A DNA stretch of 33,506 bases from Psychrobacter namhaensis (GCF_016107545.1 NZ_JABASS010000020.1:1-33506); one strand, 5' to 3'. Shown: positions 1 through 8,899, numbered from the stretch's first letter. Notes: generated by a model from the sequence alone, not told the origin. Numbers and translations are program-made.

Positions 1-56
1 ACTCAAATACTCAAATACTCAAATACTCAAATACTCAAATACTCAAATACTCAAAA
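1..56 (+). repeat. 8-bp tandem array upstream of parA (likely partition site)
   Basis: Six exact head-to-tail copies of ACTCAAAT are followed by one variant, ACTCAAAA, ending 13 bases before the parA start. Short tandem repeats just upstream of a small ParA gene and a ribbon-helix-helix partner are the usual form of a type Ib plasmid centromere; the heptad repeats bound by the omega protein of pSM19035 are a known parallel. They may also serve as the operator of the par operon. The array continues at the other end of the window (33455-33506), so its real length is unknown. The role is inferred from position. Confidence 0.75.
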
Positions 57-69
57 TTAGGATTGCTCT

Positions 70-708
70 ATGAAAGTCATTGCTGTGTTGAATCAAAAAG
101 GAGGCAGTGGCAAGACAACTATTGCCACTCAATTAGCTCGTGGCTTGCAGCTGCAAGGACATAGTGTATTGCTAGTAGATAGTGACCAGCAGGGCAGTGC
201 ACGTGATTGGCGAGCTGTAGATGAAGATAATCCAGTACCAGTGATAGGTCTCGATAGACCTACGCTTGATAAAGATCTAAAAAATGTCTCTGATAAAGAG
301 TATGTTGTGATTGATGGTTCACCACAAGCAACTAGTTTGGCTTTATCTGCAATTAAAGCAGCTGATTTTGTATTAATTCCTGTACAGCCTAGCCCATACG
401 ATGTTTGGGCGACTAGCGATTTAGTAGACTTAGTAAAGCAGCGTATAGAGATGACTGACGGTAAACTAAAAGCAGCCTTTGTAGTGTCTAGGGCAATCCA
501 GAATACTAATATTGGTAAGGAAGTGGCTTCAGTTTTACTAGAGTACGGTCTACCTGTGTTAGATAGTAGAATTATGCAGCGTGTAAGTTATCCAAATAGC
601 GCAGCATTAGGCAAGACCGTATTTGATACTGAGTCAGTGAACAGTAATGCAGTACAAGAAATGACGGTATTGGTTAATGAAGTTAAAACATTTTTTGATA
701 AGGAGTAA
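70..708 (+). CDS. parA: ParA-family partition ATPase
   Basis: A 212-residue deviant-Walker ATPase that should move plasmid copies apart by ATP-dependent assembly on the nucleoid. The deviant P-loop KGGSGKTT lies at residues 10-17 with the signature first lysine, followed by LLVDSDQQGSARDW (Walker A' region, about 35-48) and YVVIDGSPQ (Walker B, about 78-86). It has no N-terminal helix-turn-helix, so it belongs to the short ParF/Delta-like class (about 200-215 residues), whose DNA binding is supplied by a small partner. That partner follows directly. The 8-bp array ends just upstream, as expected for a type Ib par cassette. Confidence 0.93.
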   Translation: MKVIAVLNQKGGSGKTTIATQLARGLQLQGHSVLLVDSDQQGSARDWRAVDEDNPVPVIGLDRPTLDKDLKNVSDKEYVVIDGSPQATSLALSAIKAADFVLIPVQPSPYDVWATSDLVDLVKQRIEMTDGKLKAAFVVSRAIQNTNIGKEVASVLLEYGLPVLDSRIMQRVSYPNSAALGKTVFDTESVNSNAVQEMTVLVNEVKTFFDKE

Positions 709-921
709 ATGATGAGCTTAGCAGCAGGTCGTCCCAGTAAGAAGGTAAAAGATGAGTTATCTTTGTCAGACGTGACCGATAGTCCTCAAAAAACGGCACG
801 AGTAAACTTTAACATTGACAAAGATAAGTATATTGCATTCAAAAAGTTTGCGCTTGATAACCGAAAGACAGTGACTGAGCTATTAACTGAAATGATTGAT
901 GAGAAAATAGTTGAACGGTAG
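709..921 (+). CDS. Small ribbon-helix-helix partition protein (ParG/omega-like)
   Basis: A 70-residue protein with a basic flexible N-terminus (GRPSKKVKDE) and a C-terminal segment of about 40 residues, ARVNFNIDKDKYIAFKKFAL onwards. This has the beta-strand, helix, helix pattern of ribbon-helix-helix DNA-binding proteins. It starts right after the parA stop codon. AAGGAG at 700-705 lies 3 bases before the first ATG and 6 before the second (712), so 712 may be the real start. By analogy with ParG and omega it should bind the 8-bp array as centromere-binding protein and autorepressor. The fold is clear from sequence; the exact family is not. Confidence 0.8.
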   Translation: MMSLAAGRPSKKVKDELSLSDVTDSPQKTARVNFNIDKDKYIAFKKFALDNRKTVTELLTEMIDEKIVER

Positions 922-969
922 TTTCTGTAAGTTACAAATAAAGTAGCTCAGAATAAAGGATCATGCTAA

Positions 970-1851
970 ATGTTTATTGAAAGTCATAAAATGGCTTTAT
1001 CAAGTTTTAAAACAGATATAGATCTGTATATGGTCGATGGTGTGGTAGCAGATGATGAAGGAGTCTTATCTCTGTTATTCGGGGAGTATTTACGTGTCGA
1101 GAATATATTACAAAACTATGATGAGTTTGCAAGCCTAAAAGCACTGCAAGACTTGGATGTGACCGATGCTGACGCTGTTGAGACGTTTAAGGATGAGCAT
1201 TACCTAAACGATGATGAGATAGCCGCTATGCAAACTATTAAAGTGCCTGCTGAACGTACCGTACAAGATTATCGCTCAACCTATAACGATATACGCGATT
1301 GGCTACGTCGTGAAAAGGCGGGTGACCAGCAAGATGAGTCTTCGATTGATTGGGATGAGGTTGTCTTTGAAATAGACTTGCTCAAATCACAGGAGATCAA
1401 TCTAGATTATATCCTTGAGCTAATTTTTGAGCATAATAAAAACACCAAGGACAAGTCTGCTTTGGTTGAAGAAGTACGTCGTTTGATTCGAGCAAGCCTT
1501 GGCAACCGAGCCAAAGAAAGCTTGGTGGTAGATTTTATCAATCAAACTAACTTGGATAATATCCCTGACAAATCCAGCATTATCGATGCCTTCTTTAGCT
1601 ATGCTCAGGTAGAGCAGCAACGTGAAGTCAAAGATATGATTGCGGCTGAGAATCTGAATGAAGATGCTGCTAAGCGTTATATTACCGCTTCTCTAAAGCG
1701 TGAGTACGCCAGTGAGAACGGTACAGAGTTGAATGCTATCTTGCCTAAACTAAACCCTCTCAACCCGCAGTATCTGACCAAGAAGCAAAGTGTTCTGCAG
1801 AAAATAGCAGCTTTCGTTGAGAAGTTTAAAGGTGTGGGTGGGAAGGTTTAG
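970..1851 (+). pseudogene. hsdR: Orphan C-terminal fragment of type I restriction subunit HsdR
   Basis: From about residue 35 ([19 protein letters not shown]) to the end ([17 protein letters not shown]) the 293-residue product matches, from memory, the C-terminal helical domain of EcoR124-family HsdR. Typical stretches are [32 protein letters not shown], and [13 protein letters not shown]. Complete HsdR proteins are about 1000 residues. The PD-(D/E)xK nuclease and both helicase domains are absent, and no hsdS or hsdM is present. The first 30 or so residues do not resemble HsdR and probably arose at the deletion or insertion junction. The reading frame is intact, so it could still be made, but it cannot cut DNA. 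It is likely the scar of a type I system that once adjoined the next gene. Confidence 0.85.
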
Positions 1852-1930
1852 CTAAATCAATAGAAAGCTCTGCAAATAAATCATGTTTATCGAGAATTCT
1901 AGATAGTTCATTAAAAAATAGGAAGTATTA

Positions 1931-4900
1931 ATGATTAACAGTGAATACCCTAATGGATCTGAATGGCGAAAATGGGATCTGCATATACATACGCCAGCAT
2001 CGTTTCATTGGACTGGGCAGAAGTTCAATAGTGATCCTTGTGATCCTAGAAATGCGCCATTAGTTGATCAGATGATAAATGCACTCAATTCAGCAGAACC
2101 AGCAGTATTTGCAATAATGGATTATTGGACTTTTGATGGTTGGTTTGCTTTAAAGCATCGATTGAAGCAGGACGATGCTCCAAAGTTAGAAAAAACAGTT
2201 TTTCCTGGTATAGAATTACGTCTAATGTCACCCCTAAAAGGAGGAAGATTAAACGCACATGTAATTTTCTCTGACAATATTAAAGACCAAGAGCTCATAG
2301 ATTTTAAAGCTAATTTGAAGCTAGAGTTCCCAGGAGATGGATGTAGAAATTTATCTAATGATGCTCTTATTGATTATGCTCGTTCGGTTCCTGAAGATAA
2401 GTTAAGGCATCATGGCATAGATATATCTAGGGTATTAGATCATACAAATTATGCTCTAGAAGCTGGTTCAATAATGGCTGAATTGAATTGTGAAAGTTAC
2501 AAGGAAGCCATAACAAAAGTAAAAAATAAACAAGCTATAGGTTTTATGCCTTTTGATACTAGTGATGGTTTAACTGGAATAGAGCGTAATGCTCATTATG
2601 TATACGTTTTAGGATTATTCAAAACTTCGCCAATATTCGAGACTAGAAATATTAGCATTTGGGAGGCTTTTTCTGGTATTAAGACCACTAAAAATGAGCG
2701 GTGGTTTGATGACTTCCAAATAGCATTAAATAATACTCCAAGACTAGCTGTTTCTGGCAGTGATGCGCATCGGTTCATTGGTATTCAAGGAAATGATGAT
2801 CAACGAGGATATGGTGATTACCCTTCAGGAAAAGCTACTTGGATAAAAGCTAATCCAACTTTCCAAGGATTACAACAAGCAATAAAAGAGCCTGCAAAAC
2901 GCTCTTTTATAGGTGCAGTGCCCCCCAAATTAAAGTTGATAAGAGAAAATAGAAGTATATTCATAGATAAGCTAGAGGTGACAAAAGTTCCATTGTCGGC
3001 ATTTAATGAACGCTGGTTAGAAAATACTAAACTAACGTTAAACAATGATTTGGTTGCTATTATTGGTAATAAAGGAAGTGGTAAAAGCGCACTAGCAGAT
3101 ATTATTGCGTTAGTAGGCAACTCAAAACAAAGTCATCATTTCTCTTTCTTAAAGAAAAACCGTTTCAGAGGCAAAGTGGGTGTACCTGCAAAACATTTCA
3201 TTGCAAAATTGATGTGGGGAGATGAACAAGTTTTAGAAAAAAACCTAAATGATGATCCAGAAATTGAACATGTTGAGTTTGTTAAGTATATACCTCAAGG
3301 ACACTTTGAAGAGCTATGTAACGATCATGTCGACGGTAAATCCAATTCTTTTGAACAGGAATTGAGGGCTGTTATTTTCTCTCATGCTAATGAAACTACT
3401 AGGCTAGGCGCCCATAATTTTGAACAACTTATCGAACAACAAGAAAGTGCGCTGAGGAGTAATTTTGATAGTTTAAGAAGCGTGTTACATAAGATCAATC
3501 ATCAGATATCATATATTGAAGGACAGATGTCAGACGTAACTCGTAATACGATTAGCGAGAAATTGACTCAAAAGAATAGGTTGCTTGAAGAGCATTCAAA
3601 GGCTAAACCTGAGGAAGTCTCTGAACCAACCATCGAGTCTTCTGCAGAACAACAGCAAGTCTCTGCCGAATTAACAGATGTAAATCGGCAATTAGAAGCT
3701 ATCTATATACAACAAGAAGAAAATAAGATTAAGCTGACTAAGTTGGCTTCAAAGAAGAAGTCTTATTTAAATATAAAAGAAGGAATTGAGGTTGTTGAAA
3801 GATCTCTGAGTCAGTTTAGAAGTGATCATTTGGTTGATGCGGTAACTTTAGATTTAACTCTAGAAAGCTTGCTTTCGTTAGAAGTACATGAGCTGATATT
3901 GTCAGAAACAGATACTAATATTTCTACTGAAATTACAAGAATTAAAGCTAGTGATGCAAATCTTGATATCAATAAAAACATTTTAATTTTAAGACGAAAC
4001 GCTTTAAATACAAGATTAAATGGACCACAGCAGGCTTATCAGCAGTACCTAGAATTATTAAATACTTGGGAAGAAAAACAGGCTGGAATAGTCGGATCAA
4101 ACGACCTACCTGAGACAATACTGGGATTGGAGCATCAGCTCGAAAAATTAAATGATTTGCCAATTGAAAGAGATGAGTTGCAAACCCAAAGAATTTCAAT
4201 CACCGCACAAATTTTTGATATTCTAGATGAACAACGTATCAGCAGGGAGGCTCTATTCAAACCTGTTCAAGAATTAATTCAAAGTAATTCTCTAATACGC
4301 AACGAATATAAGCTGCAGTTTCAGTCAGAATTAAAAAGCAACCTAGATATGATCTACGATAGATTGTTTTTAATGGTTAAACAAACTGCCGGTGATTTTA
4401 GAGGGGAGAGTGAAAGCTTAGCGGTACTAAGAGAATTAATGGATAAGCATGATATAAGTTCTAAACCTTCTCTTATAAATTTAGTTCAAGAACTACATGG
4501 GAGGCTTGAGGAAGCTTCAAAACTACCAGGCATACAATCTTTACTAAAGAAAGATCGTAATGCTAATGAAGTCTATGATTTCATATTTGGGCTAGAGTAT
4601 CTAAAACCTCAATATACTTTGATGTTTCAGGATGCACAAATAGAACAGCTTTCACCAGGACAAAGAGGCGCTCTACTTTTGATCTTCTACCTCCTGGTTG
4701 ATAAAGACAATAATCCTATAATCTTAGATCAACCAGAAGAAAACTTGGATAACGAAACAATAGTTAGCTTACTCGTACCTGTGTTAACTGAAGCAAAGCA
4801 AAAGAGACAAATAATTATGGTTACTCATAACCCTAATTTAGCGATAGTTTGTGATGCAGAACAAATAATTCATTGTGAATTTTCTCGTTCAAACAGCAAT

Positions 4901-5014
4901 GATATTAGTTATATTTCAGGAGCCATAGAGTGCAGCATAATTAATAATAAAGCTGTTGATGTATTAGAAGGGACTATAATAGCTTTTGACAACCGAAAAA
5001 TAAAATATATGTAG
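1931..5014 (+). CDS. PHP-domain and SMC/ABC-like ATPase (TrlF type), probable defence protein
   Basis: This 1027-residue protein joins two machines. The N-terminal third is a PHP phosphoesterase domain: DLHIHT (H18, H20), PGIELR, AHVIFSD and SGSDAH supply the expected metal ligands. The rest is an SMC/Rad50-like ATPase. It has Walker A GNKGSGKS at about 378-385, a long helical coiled-coil middle (about 510-850), the ABC signature LSPGQRG at about 905, Walker B PIILDQPEENLDN at about 930, and an H-loop in VTHNPN at about 965. This is the architecture of what I recall as TrlF family AAA-like ATPases. Related nuclease-SMC fusions are common in phage defence and beside type I restriction loci, and the hsdR remnant lies just upstream. 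AGGA precedes the start. Substrate unknown. Confidence 0.82.
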   Translation: MINSEYPNGSEWRKWDLHIHTPASFHWTGQKFNSDPCDPRNAPLVDQMINALNSAEPAVFAIMDYWTFDGWFALKHRLKQDDAPKLEKTVFPGIELRLMSPLKGGRLNAHVIFSDNIKDQELIDFKANLKLEFPGDGCRNLSNDALIDYARSVPEDKLRHHGIDISRVLDHTNYALEAGSIMAELNCESYKEAITKVKNKQAIGFMPFDTSDGLTGIERNAHYVYVLGLFKTSPIFETRNISIWEAFSGIKTTKNERWFDDFQIALNNTPRLAVSGSDAHRFIGIQGNDDQRGYGDYPSGKATWIKANPTFQGLQQAIKEPAKRSFIGAVPPKLKLIRENRSIFIDKLEVTKVPLSAFNERWLENTKLTLNNDLVAIIGNKGSGKSALADIIALVGNSKQSHHFSFLKKNRFRGKVGVPAKHFIAKLMWGDEQVLEKNLNDDPEIEHVEFVKYIPQGHFEELCNDHVDGKSNSFEQELRAVIFSHANETTRLGAHNFEQLIEQQESALRSNFDSLRSVLHKINHQISYIEGQMSDVTRNTISEKLTQKNRLLEEHSKAKPEEVSEPTIESSAEQQQVSAELTDVNRQLEAIYIQQEENKIKLTKLASKKKSYLNIKEGIEVVERSLSQFRSDHLVDAVTLDLTLESLLSLEVHELILSETDTNISTEITRIKASDANLDINKNILILRRNALNTRLNGPQQAYQQYLELLNTWEEKQAGIVGSNDLPETILGLEHQLEKLNDLPIERDELQTQRISITAQIFDILDEQRISREALFKPVQELIQSNSLIRNEYKLQFQSELKSNLDMIYDRLFLMVKQTAGDFRGESESLAVLRELMDKHDISSKPSLINLVQELHGRLEEASKLPGIQSLLKKDRNANEVYDFIFGLEYLKPQYTLMFQDAQIEQLSPGQRGALLLIFYLLVDKDNNPIILDQPEENLDNETIVSLLVPVLTEAKQKRQIIMVTHNPNLAIVCDAEQIIHCEFSRSNSNDISYISGAIECSIINNKAVDVLEGTIIAFDNRKIKYM

Positions 5015-5110
5015 GGCATTACACTAATATATACCTGTTTTATGAATGTACGTCTAAAAGACCGATTATCTAAATCAACTATGTAGAAGCTAACAACCTA
5101 CCTAGAATTA

Positions 5111-5137
5111 GACTAAGGTGGTTTTATCACCTTAGTC
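5111..5137. terminator. Hairpin downstream of the PHP-ATPase gene
   Basis: GACTAAGGTG (5111-5120) and CACCTTAGTC (5128-5137) form a perfect 10-bp stem around a 7-base loop, about 100 bases after the stop codon. No strong T-run follows, so it may be a weak or bidirectional terminator. Confidence 0.5.
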
Positions 5138-5189
5138 AGCCTATCATTAACCTATACCCAAAACATAAAACTTCTAAACGATAACCTAT

Positions 5190-5224
5190 CTATCATTTGA
5201 CTTTTATTTGATATTAAATGATAG
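5190..5224. promoter_or_regulatory. Inverted repeat upstream of the serine recombinase (possible res site)
   Basis: CTATCATTT (5190-5198) and AAATGATAG (5216-5224) are perfect 9-bp arms around a 17-base centre. A second, imperfect dyad follows to about 5246 (TGATAGTAATA ... TATTATCA). Paired dyads just upstream of a resolvase gene are where its recombination site and autoregulatory operator usually lie. Assignment is by position only. Confidence 0.45.
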
Positions 5225-5285
5225 TAATATCTTGCTATTATCAATGAACATCAATTATTAAGTCTAACTGATACAAAGAGGTATT

Positions 5286-5882
5286 ATGACCGTTCGTATT
5301 TATGTGAGAGCCAGCACTAAGGATCAAGACGCTACTAGAGCATTAATAGATTTGGTTGCCTTCAGTAGCCGCTATGGTGATAGCTATGTTGATTACGTTG
5401 AGCACTTCAGTGGTACAAAGCTCGATAGACCAATCTTAGCTAAGTTGCTAAAGGACGCCGAGCAAGGCGATATTTTATTGGTTGAAAGCGTGGATAGATT
5501 AAGCAGACTATCTCAAGATGATTTTTCGATTCTAAAGCAGCGTATTAAAGATAAGGGCTTACGATTGGTGGTGGCTGATCTACCAACCACACATACGATG
5601 AGTGACGGTATGACAGGTGAGATCCTAAAAGTGATTAACGATATGCTGATCGATTTATTAGCGACCATGGCAAAGCTTGATAATGACAAGCGTAGAGAGC
5701 GCATTAAACAAGGATTGGCCAACAGTGGCTATAAACCCACTGGTAAGAAAGCCAATACCGCAAAACACAATCGTATTAAAGCATTGGCTAGTCAAAACAA
5801 TATGACAAAAGAAGAGATCGCTAAGGCGGTTGGTGTTGGCGTAGCTACCGTTTATCGTGTCTTAAAGCAGGTCAATAGCTGA
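5286..5882 (+). CDS. Serine recombinase (resolvase/invertase family)
   Basis: A 198-residue small serine recombinase. The nucleophile is Ser10 in YVRASTKDQ; the SVDRLSRLSQDDF motif (about 73-85) and a C-terminal helix-turn-helix (MTKEEIAKAVGVGVATVYRV, about 173-192) are in place. The length is normal and the frame intact. It probably resolves plasmid multimers or inverts or excises a segment, using the dyads just upstream. It is a distant relative of the broken recombinase at 7833-8524. The start is preceded by AAAGAGGT. Confidence 0.9.
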   Translation: MTVRIYVRASTKDQDATRALIDLVAFSSRYGDSYVDYVEHFSGTKLDRPILAKLLKDAEQGDILLVESVDRLSRLSQDDFSILKQRIKDKGLRLVVADLPTTHTMSDGMTGEILKVINDMLIDLLATMAKLDNDKRRERIKQGLANSGYKPTGKKANTAKHNRIKALASQNNMTKEEIAKAVGVGVATVYRVLKQVNS

Positions 5883-6046
5883 GGTATTTTAAATATCGAC
5901 TCAACGTGACCTTTGGTCTTGATTTAAAGGCATCGCAACGTCATAAGAAAATCGTTTTAATGCAATAAGGCTTTATAATAATCATTATATTGCATTCATA
6001 ATTGTTTTTGCGCAAAATGGCTTATCTATAATCGCTTGAGCCACTC

Positions 6047-7630
6047 ATGATGAATACCCCTATCTCAGATCCTATTGGCGCAGCATGGCTTGTCCGTTAT
6101 GCCAGCATAGAGCTGGTTTCGCCTTTATATGTCAGCAGTAGTATCGGTGGGCGCAGACAAACCTATAAAGACGGTGACGTCATTCATAACGCTTATCAGG
6201 AAACCGCACGTCCACTGGACACTATCATTGCGCACTTACAGTTTCACATGCGTCATGAAGTACTGAATTTAGAGTTACTGGTTCGTCTATTTGAGCAGAT
6301 AGGGGCAAATGACGTGCAAGCATGGGTAAACGCTGAGCCGACAGGCAGCTATGCCCGTAGAATGGCTTTCTTGTATGAGTGGCTCATGGATAAGCATTTA
6401 GAGGTACCGAGTAATATAGGCGGTAACTATGTGGATGCTTTGGATACCAAGAAGTTGGTTACTTCAAGTCCTTCGCAGGTCATCAAGAACGCTCGCTGGC
6501 GTATCAATGACAATCTAGCAGGAACCCGTCATTTCTGTCCGATGCTGGTAAAAACAGAGGCCTTTACGCAAGCAGCTGCACTCGATATTGCCACAATGGT
6601 TGACAAACTTAACGATGAATTTGGGCAAGACTTACTGATGCGCGCCTCCGTATGGATGACCCTACGAGAGAGTAAAGCCAGCTTTACTATAGAAGGTGAG
6701 GGAAAAGAGTTAAAACGCATTGAACGTTTTGCCGATGTGATGGCACGGCGTACCGGCACCGGTGACATTCCGCTTGATCCTGAATCACTAGCAGAGTTGC
6801 AACAAGAGATACTCGGTAGCAAAACGGTTATCCAGCAGTATGGTGTCCGTCAATCACCAGTTTTTGTGTCGCATACTCAGGTCAATGGCTTTAAAGAAAT
6901 TGTGCATTATATTGCTCCACCAGCTGATGACATTGCTGATAAGTTAGAAGGATTACAGGTATTTATGGAAAAGACTGAGGGACAATCAGCACTGATGCGT
7001 AGTGCGGTTGCCTCCTTTGCCTTTGTATATATTCATCCGCTGGCGGATGGCAATGGCCGTGTACATCGCTTTTTAATTAATGACGTCCTCAGGCGAGACC
7101 AGGTCATTCATGAGCCGATTATCCTACCTATATCACAAGCCATTGCCGAGCATCCCTCAGACCGGCATGCCTATGATAAGATTTTAGACCGTGTCTCTGT
7201 GCCGCTCATGAAGCAAATCCGTGATCATTACAGCTTTGATAAACAGGCAGTTACCTACCCTGATGGTATTCGCTCAAACTTAAATTTTGGAAATACTCAC
7301 CTGATTCAACCTGCATGGCGCTTCATGGATCTAACGCCTCACGTTCAGTACTTATCAGGACTGATTGCTCATGTTATTGAAAAAGAGATGCATAACGAGT
7401 CACAGTACCTAAGAAAGCATGACCATGCACGACTGGCGATAAAAGAGATTGTTGAGATGCCCAACAGCTATGCCGATAGAATCATTCGCAGCATGCTACA
7501 AAATAAGGGTGCTAAAAGTAATAAGCTACTGAAGGATTATCCGTTTTTGGCAAATGATGAGGTTTGGGACGATATTTTCTCTATCGTTGTAGAGACCTTT
7601 AAAGATGAAGCAGATGGTTTGAATAGTTAG
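6047..7630 (+). CDS. Fic-family protein with built-in inhibitory motif (class II)
   Basis: A 527-residue Fic protein, predicted to transfer AMP or another nucleotide group onto hydroxyl side chains of target proteins. The active-site loop HPLADGNGRVHR (about 329-340) fits the HxFx(D/E)GNGRxxR family consensus except Leu for Phe. SFTIEG (about 211-216) fits the inhibitory motif (S/T)xxxE(G/N), and its place N-terminal to the Fic core makes this class II, which keeps itself inactive until the glutamate is displaced. Because the inhibitor is internal, no separate antitoxin is needed and none is seen. Two adjacent ATGs (6047, 6050) compete; neither has a clear ribosome binding site. Role could be stress response, stability or defence. 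Confidence 0.88.
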   Translation: MMNTPISDPIGAAWLVRYASIELVSPLYVSSSIGGRRQTYKDGDVIHNAYQETARPLDTIIAHLQFHMRHEVLNLELLVRLFEQIGANDVQAWVNAEPTGSYARRMAFLYEWLMDKHLEVPSNIGGNYVDALDTKKLVTSSPSQVIKNARWRINDNLAGTRHFCPMLVKTEAFTQAAALDIATMVDKLNDEFGQDLLMRASVWMTLRESKASFTIEGEGKELKRIERFADVMARRTGTGDIPLDPESLAELQQEILGSKTVIQQYGVRQSPVFVSHTQVNGFKEIVHYIAPPADDIADKLEGLQVFMEKTEGQSALMRSAVASFAFVYIHPLADGNGRVHRFLINDVLRRDQVIHEPIILPISQAIAEHPSDRHAYDKILDRVSVPLMKQIRDHYSFDKQAVTYPDGIRSNLNFGNTHLIQPAWRFMDLTPHVQYLSGLIAHVIEKEMHNESQYLRKHDHARLAIKEIVEMPNSYADRIIRSMLQNKGAKSNKLLKDYPFLANDEVWDDIFSIVVETFKDEADGLNS

Positions 7631-7832
7631 ACGAACCCTGCTATACGCAGGAAAGTCTGCCTTGATAATCAAGCTCAAGCTAGTCTCAATATTATCGTTC
7701 CAATGATGATTCGTTTGTAAAACGATTCGGCGAAAATACCGTAGCCTGAAAAGTAATCAATATTTTTCTTGACCCTATTCAAGCTAATAAACTACTAAAA
7801 ATAGAATATGTTAAAGGAACTTTGATAACAGA

Positions 7833-8524
7833 TTACTTTTGTTTGACAAGAATTATTACAGCTCCTAAAATTTGAGTATTTGAGTATTTGAGTATTTGAG
7901 TATTTGAGTATTTGAGTATTTGTTTAGCTATAACAGCTATCAGCTGACGCGAACACTTAGCTGTAGCTTGTATTTCAGAATAGCTATGCCCAGATTTTAG
8001 GAGGCTAGCAATAATCTTACGCTTTTCGGTATCTTTCCTACGCCCTAAATATTTACCTTCTGTCTTAGCATGAGCAATACCTTGCACCTGACGGTTATGT
8101 CGATCTTTATAGTCCTTTCTAGCAATAGCAGCGAGCATATCAAGCATCATCGAATTAATGGACTGTAATACGCTGCTCATAAATTCAGTGCTGCTCTCAG
8201 ATTGAGGCGTCATATATGAGGTCGGTAGCTCTTTTGATACTACCCCAGATTCTTTTCTAATAGCATTCTTTTGAGAGTATCCCAATCAGCTTGGTTTAAA
8301 CGTGCTAAGCGGTCAATCTGCTCTACCAAAATTATATCGCCTTCATAGGCATCATCGATCACTTACATTAACTGTGGACGTATTAAAGTTGCGCCTGATT
8401 CGTTTTCGACATAGAAGGCGGCAATTTTGTGATCATGATCAGTAGCAAACTGTATAAGCTCGTTTTTGGTACGCTTGGCATCTTATTCTTTGGTAGACGC
8501 TCGTAGACACGCTCTGATAAACAT
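7833..8524 (-). pseudogene. Decayed serine recombinase
   Basis: Read from about 8524 downward, the minus strand gives MFIRACLRASTKE, a stop, DAKRTKNELIQFATDHDHK, and onwards to a second stop after RPQLM. LVEQIDRLARLNQADWDTL follows, and then a frameshift near 8270 joins VVSKELPTSYMTPQSESSTE. The remaining open frame (7833-8285) covers the long helix (DYKDRHNRQVQGIAHAKTEG) and the helix-turn-helix. With two nonsense codons and one frameshift it cannot make a whole enzyme. The 3' end runs straight into the 8-bp array, which is translated as a repeating KYSNTQIL. The catalytic Ser in ASTKE is still encoded. Confidence 0.85.
7870..7922 (-). repeat. Second 8-bp array, inverted relative to the one at parA
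   Basis: Six exact copies of ATTTGAGT (the reverse complement of ACTCAAAT) plus a partial seventh. They overlap the 3' end of the decayed recombinase. With the array at the window ends this makes a long inverted repeat around the parA-to-Fic block. It could be a second centromere site or simply a duplicated junction. Confidence 0.9.
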
Positions 8525-8899
8525 AAACACGTACAATAGTCTGTTATAAGTAGTTCCATTACAGCAGTCTATTTTAAGTCGTCTATTAATCGGTTTTTGA
8601 TGCCTTTTAGATGGTTCCCTTGGGGTATACCCTACGATAACAGGAAAGCCATCGCGAATGACAAAACCTGTTTAGCTTTTAAACAAGACGGGTTTGTCGA
8701 TAGTATGTAAGATAAGTTCGAAAAGTAACTGGAGTGTGAGGCTATTCATACTTGGTCTGAATTAAAGTTTTATTGTGATTAATTTCTGCTCAATGTTATT
8801 CATTTGTCGCCATGATGAGTGATGGCGGCTTGTGATTTAGTTAGGAAAAATAATCTTGAGTAATAAGATACGTTTGTGGCATTTGTAGCAGAGCTTGTT
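8525..8899. other. Gene-free stretch with an imperfect palindrome
   Basis: I see no gene here. The segment upstream of the decayed recombinase (8530-8620) is where its res site would have been, but no convincing dyad remains. An imperfect inverted repeat spans 8660-8698 (GACAAAACC and TGTTTA against TAAACA and GGTTTGTC). A small palindrome, GGGTATACCC, lies near 8626. These may be remnants of a mobile-element end or terminator. Confidence 0.4.

Noticed and set aside
7870..7922. CRISPR-like array or protein repeat domain
   Set aside because: Units are only 8 bp, contiguous and without spacers; the KYSNTQIL peptide repeat is just a translation of the DNA array.
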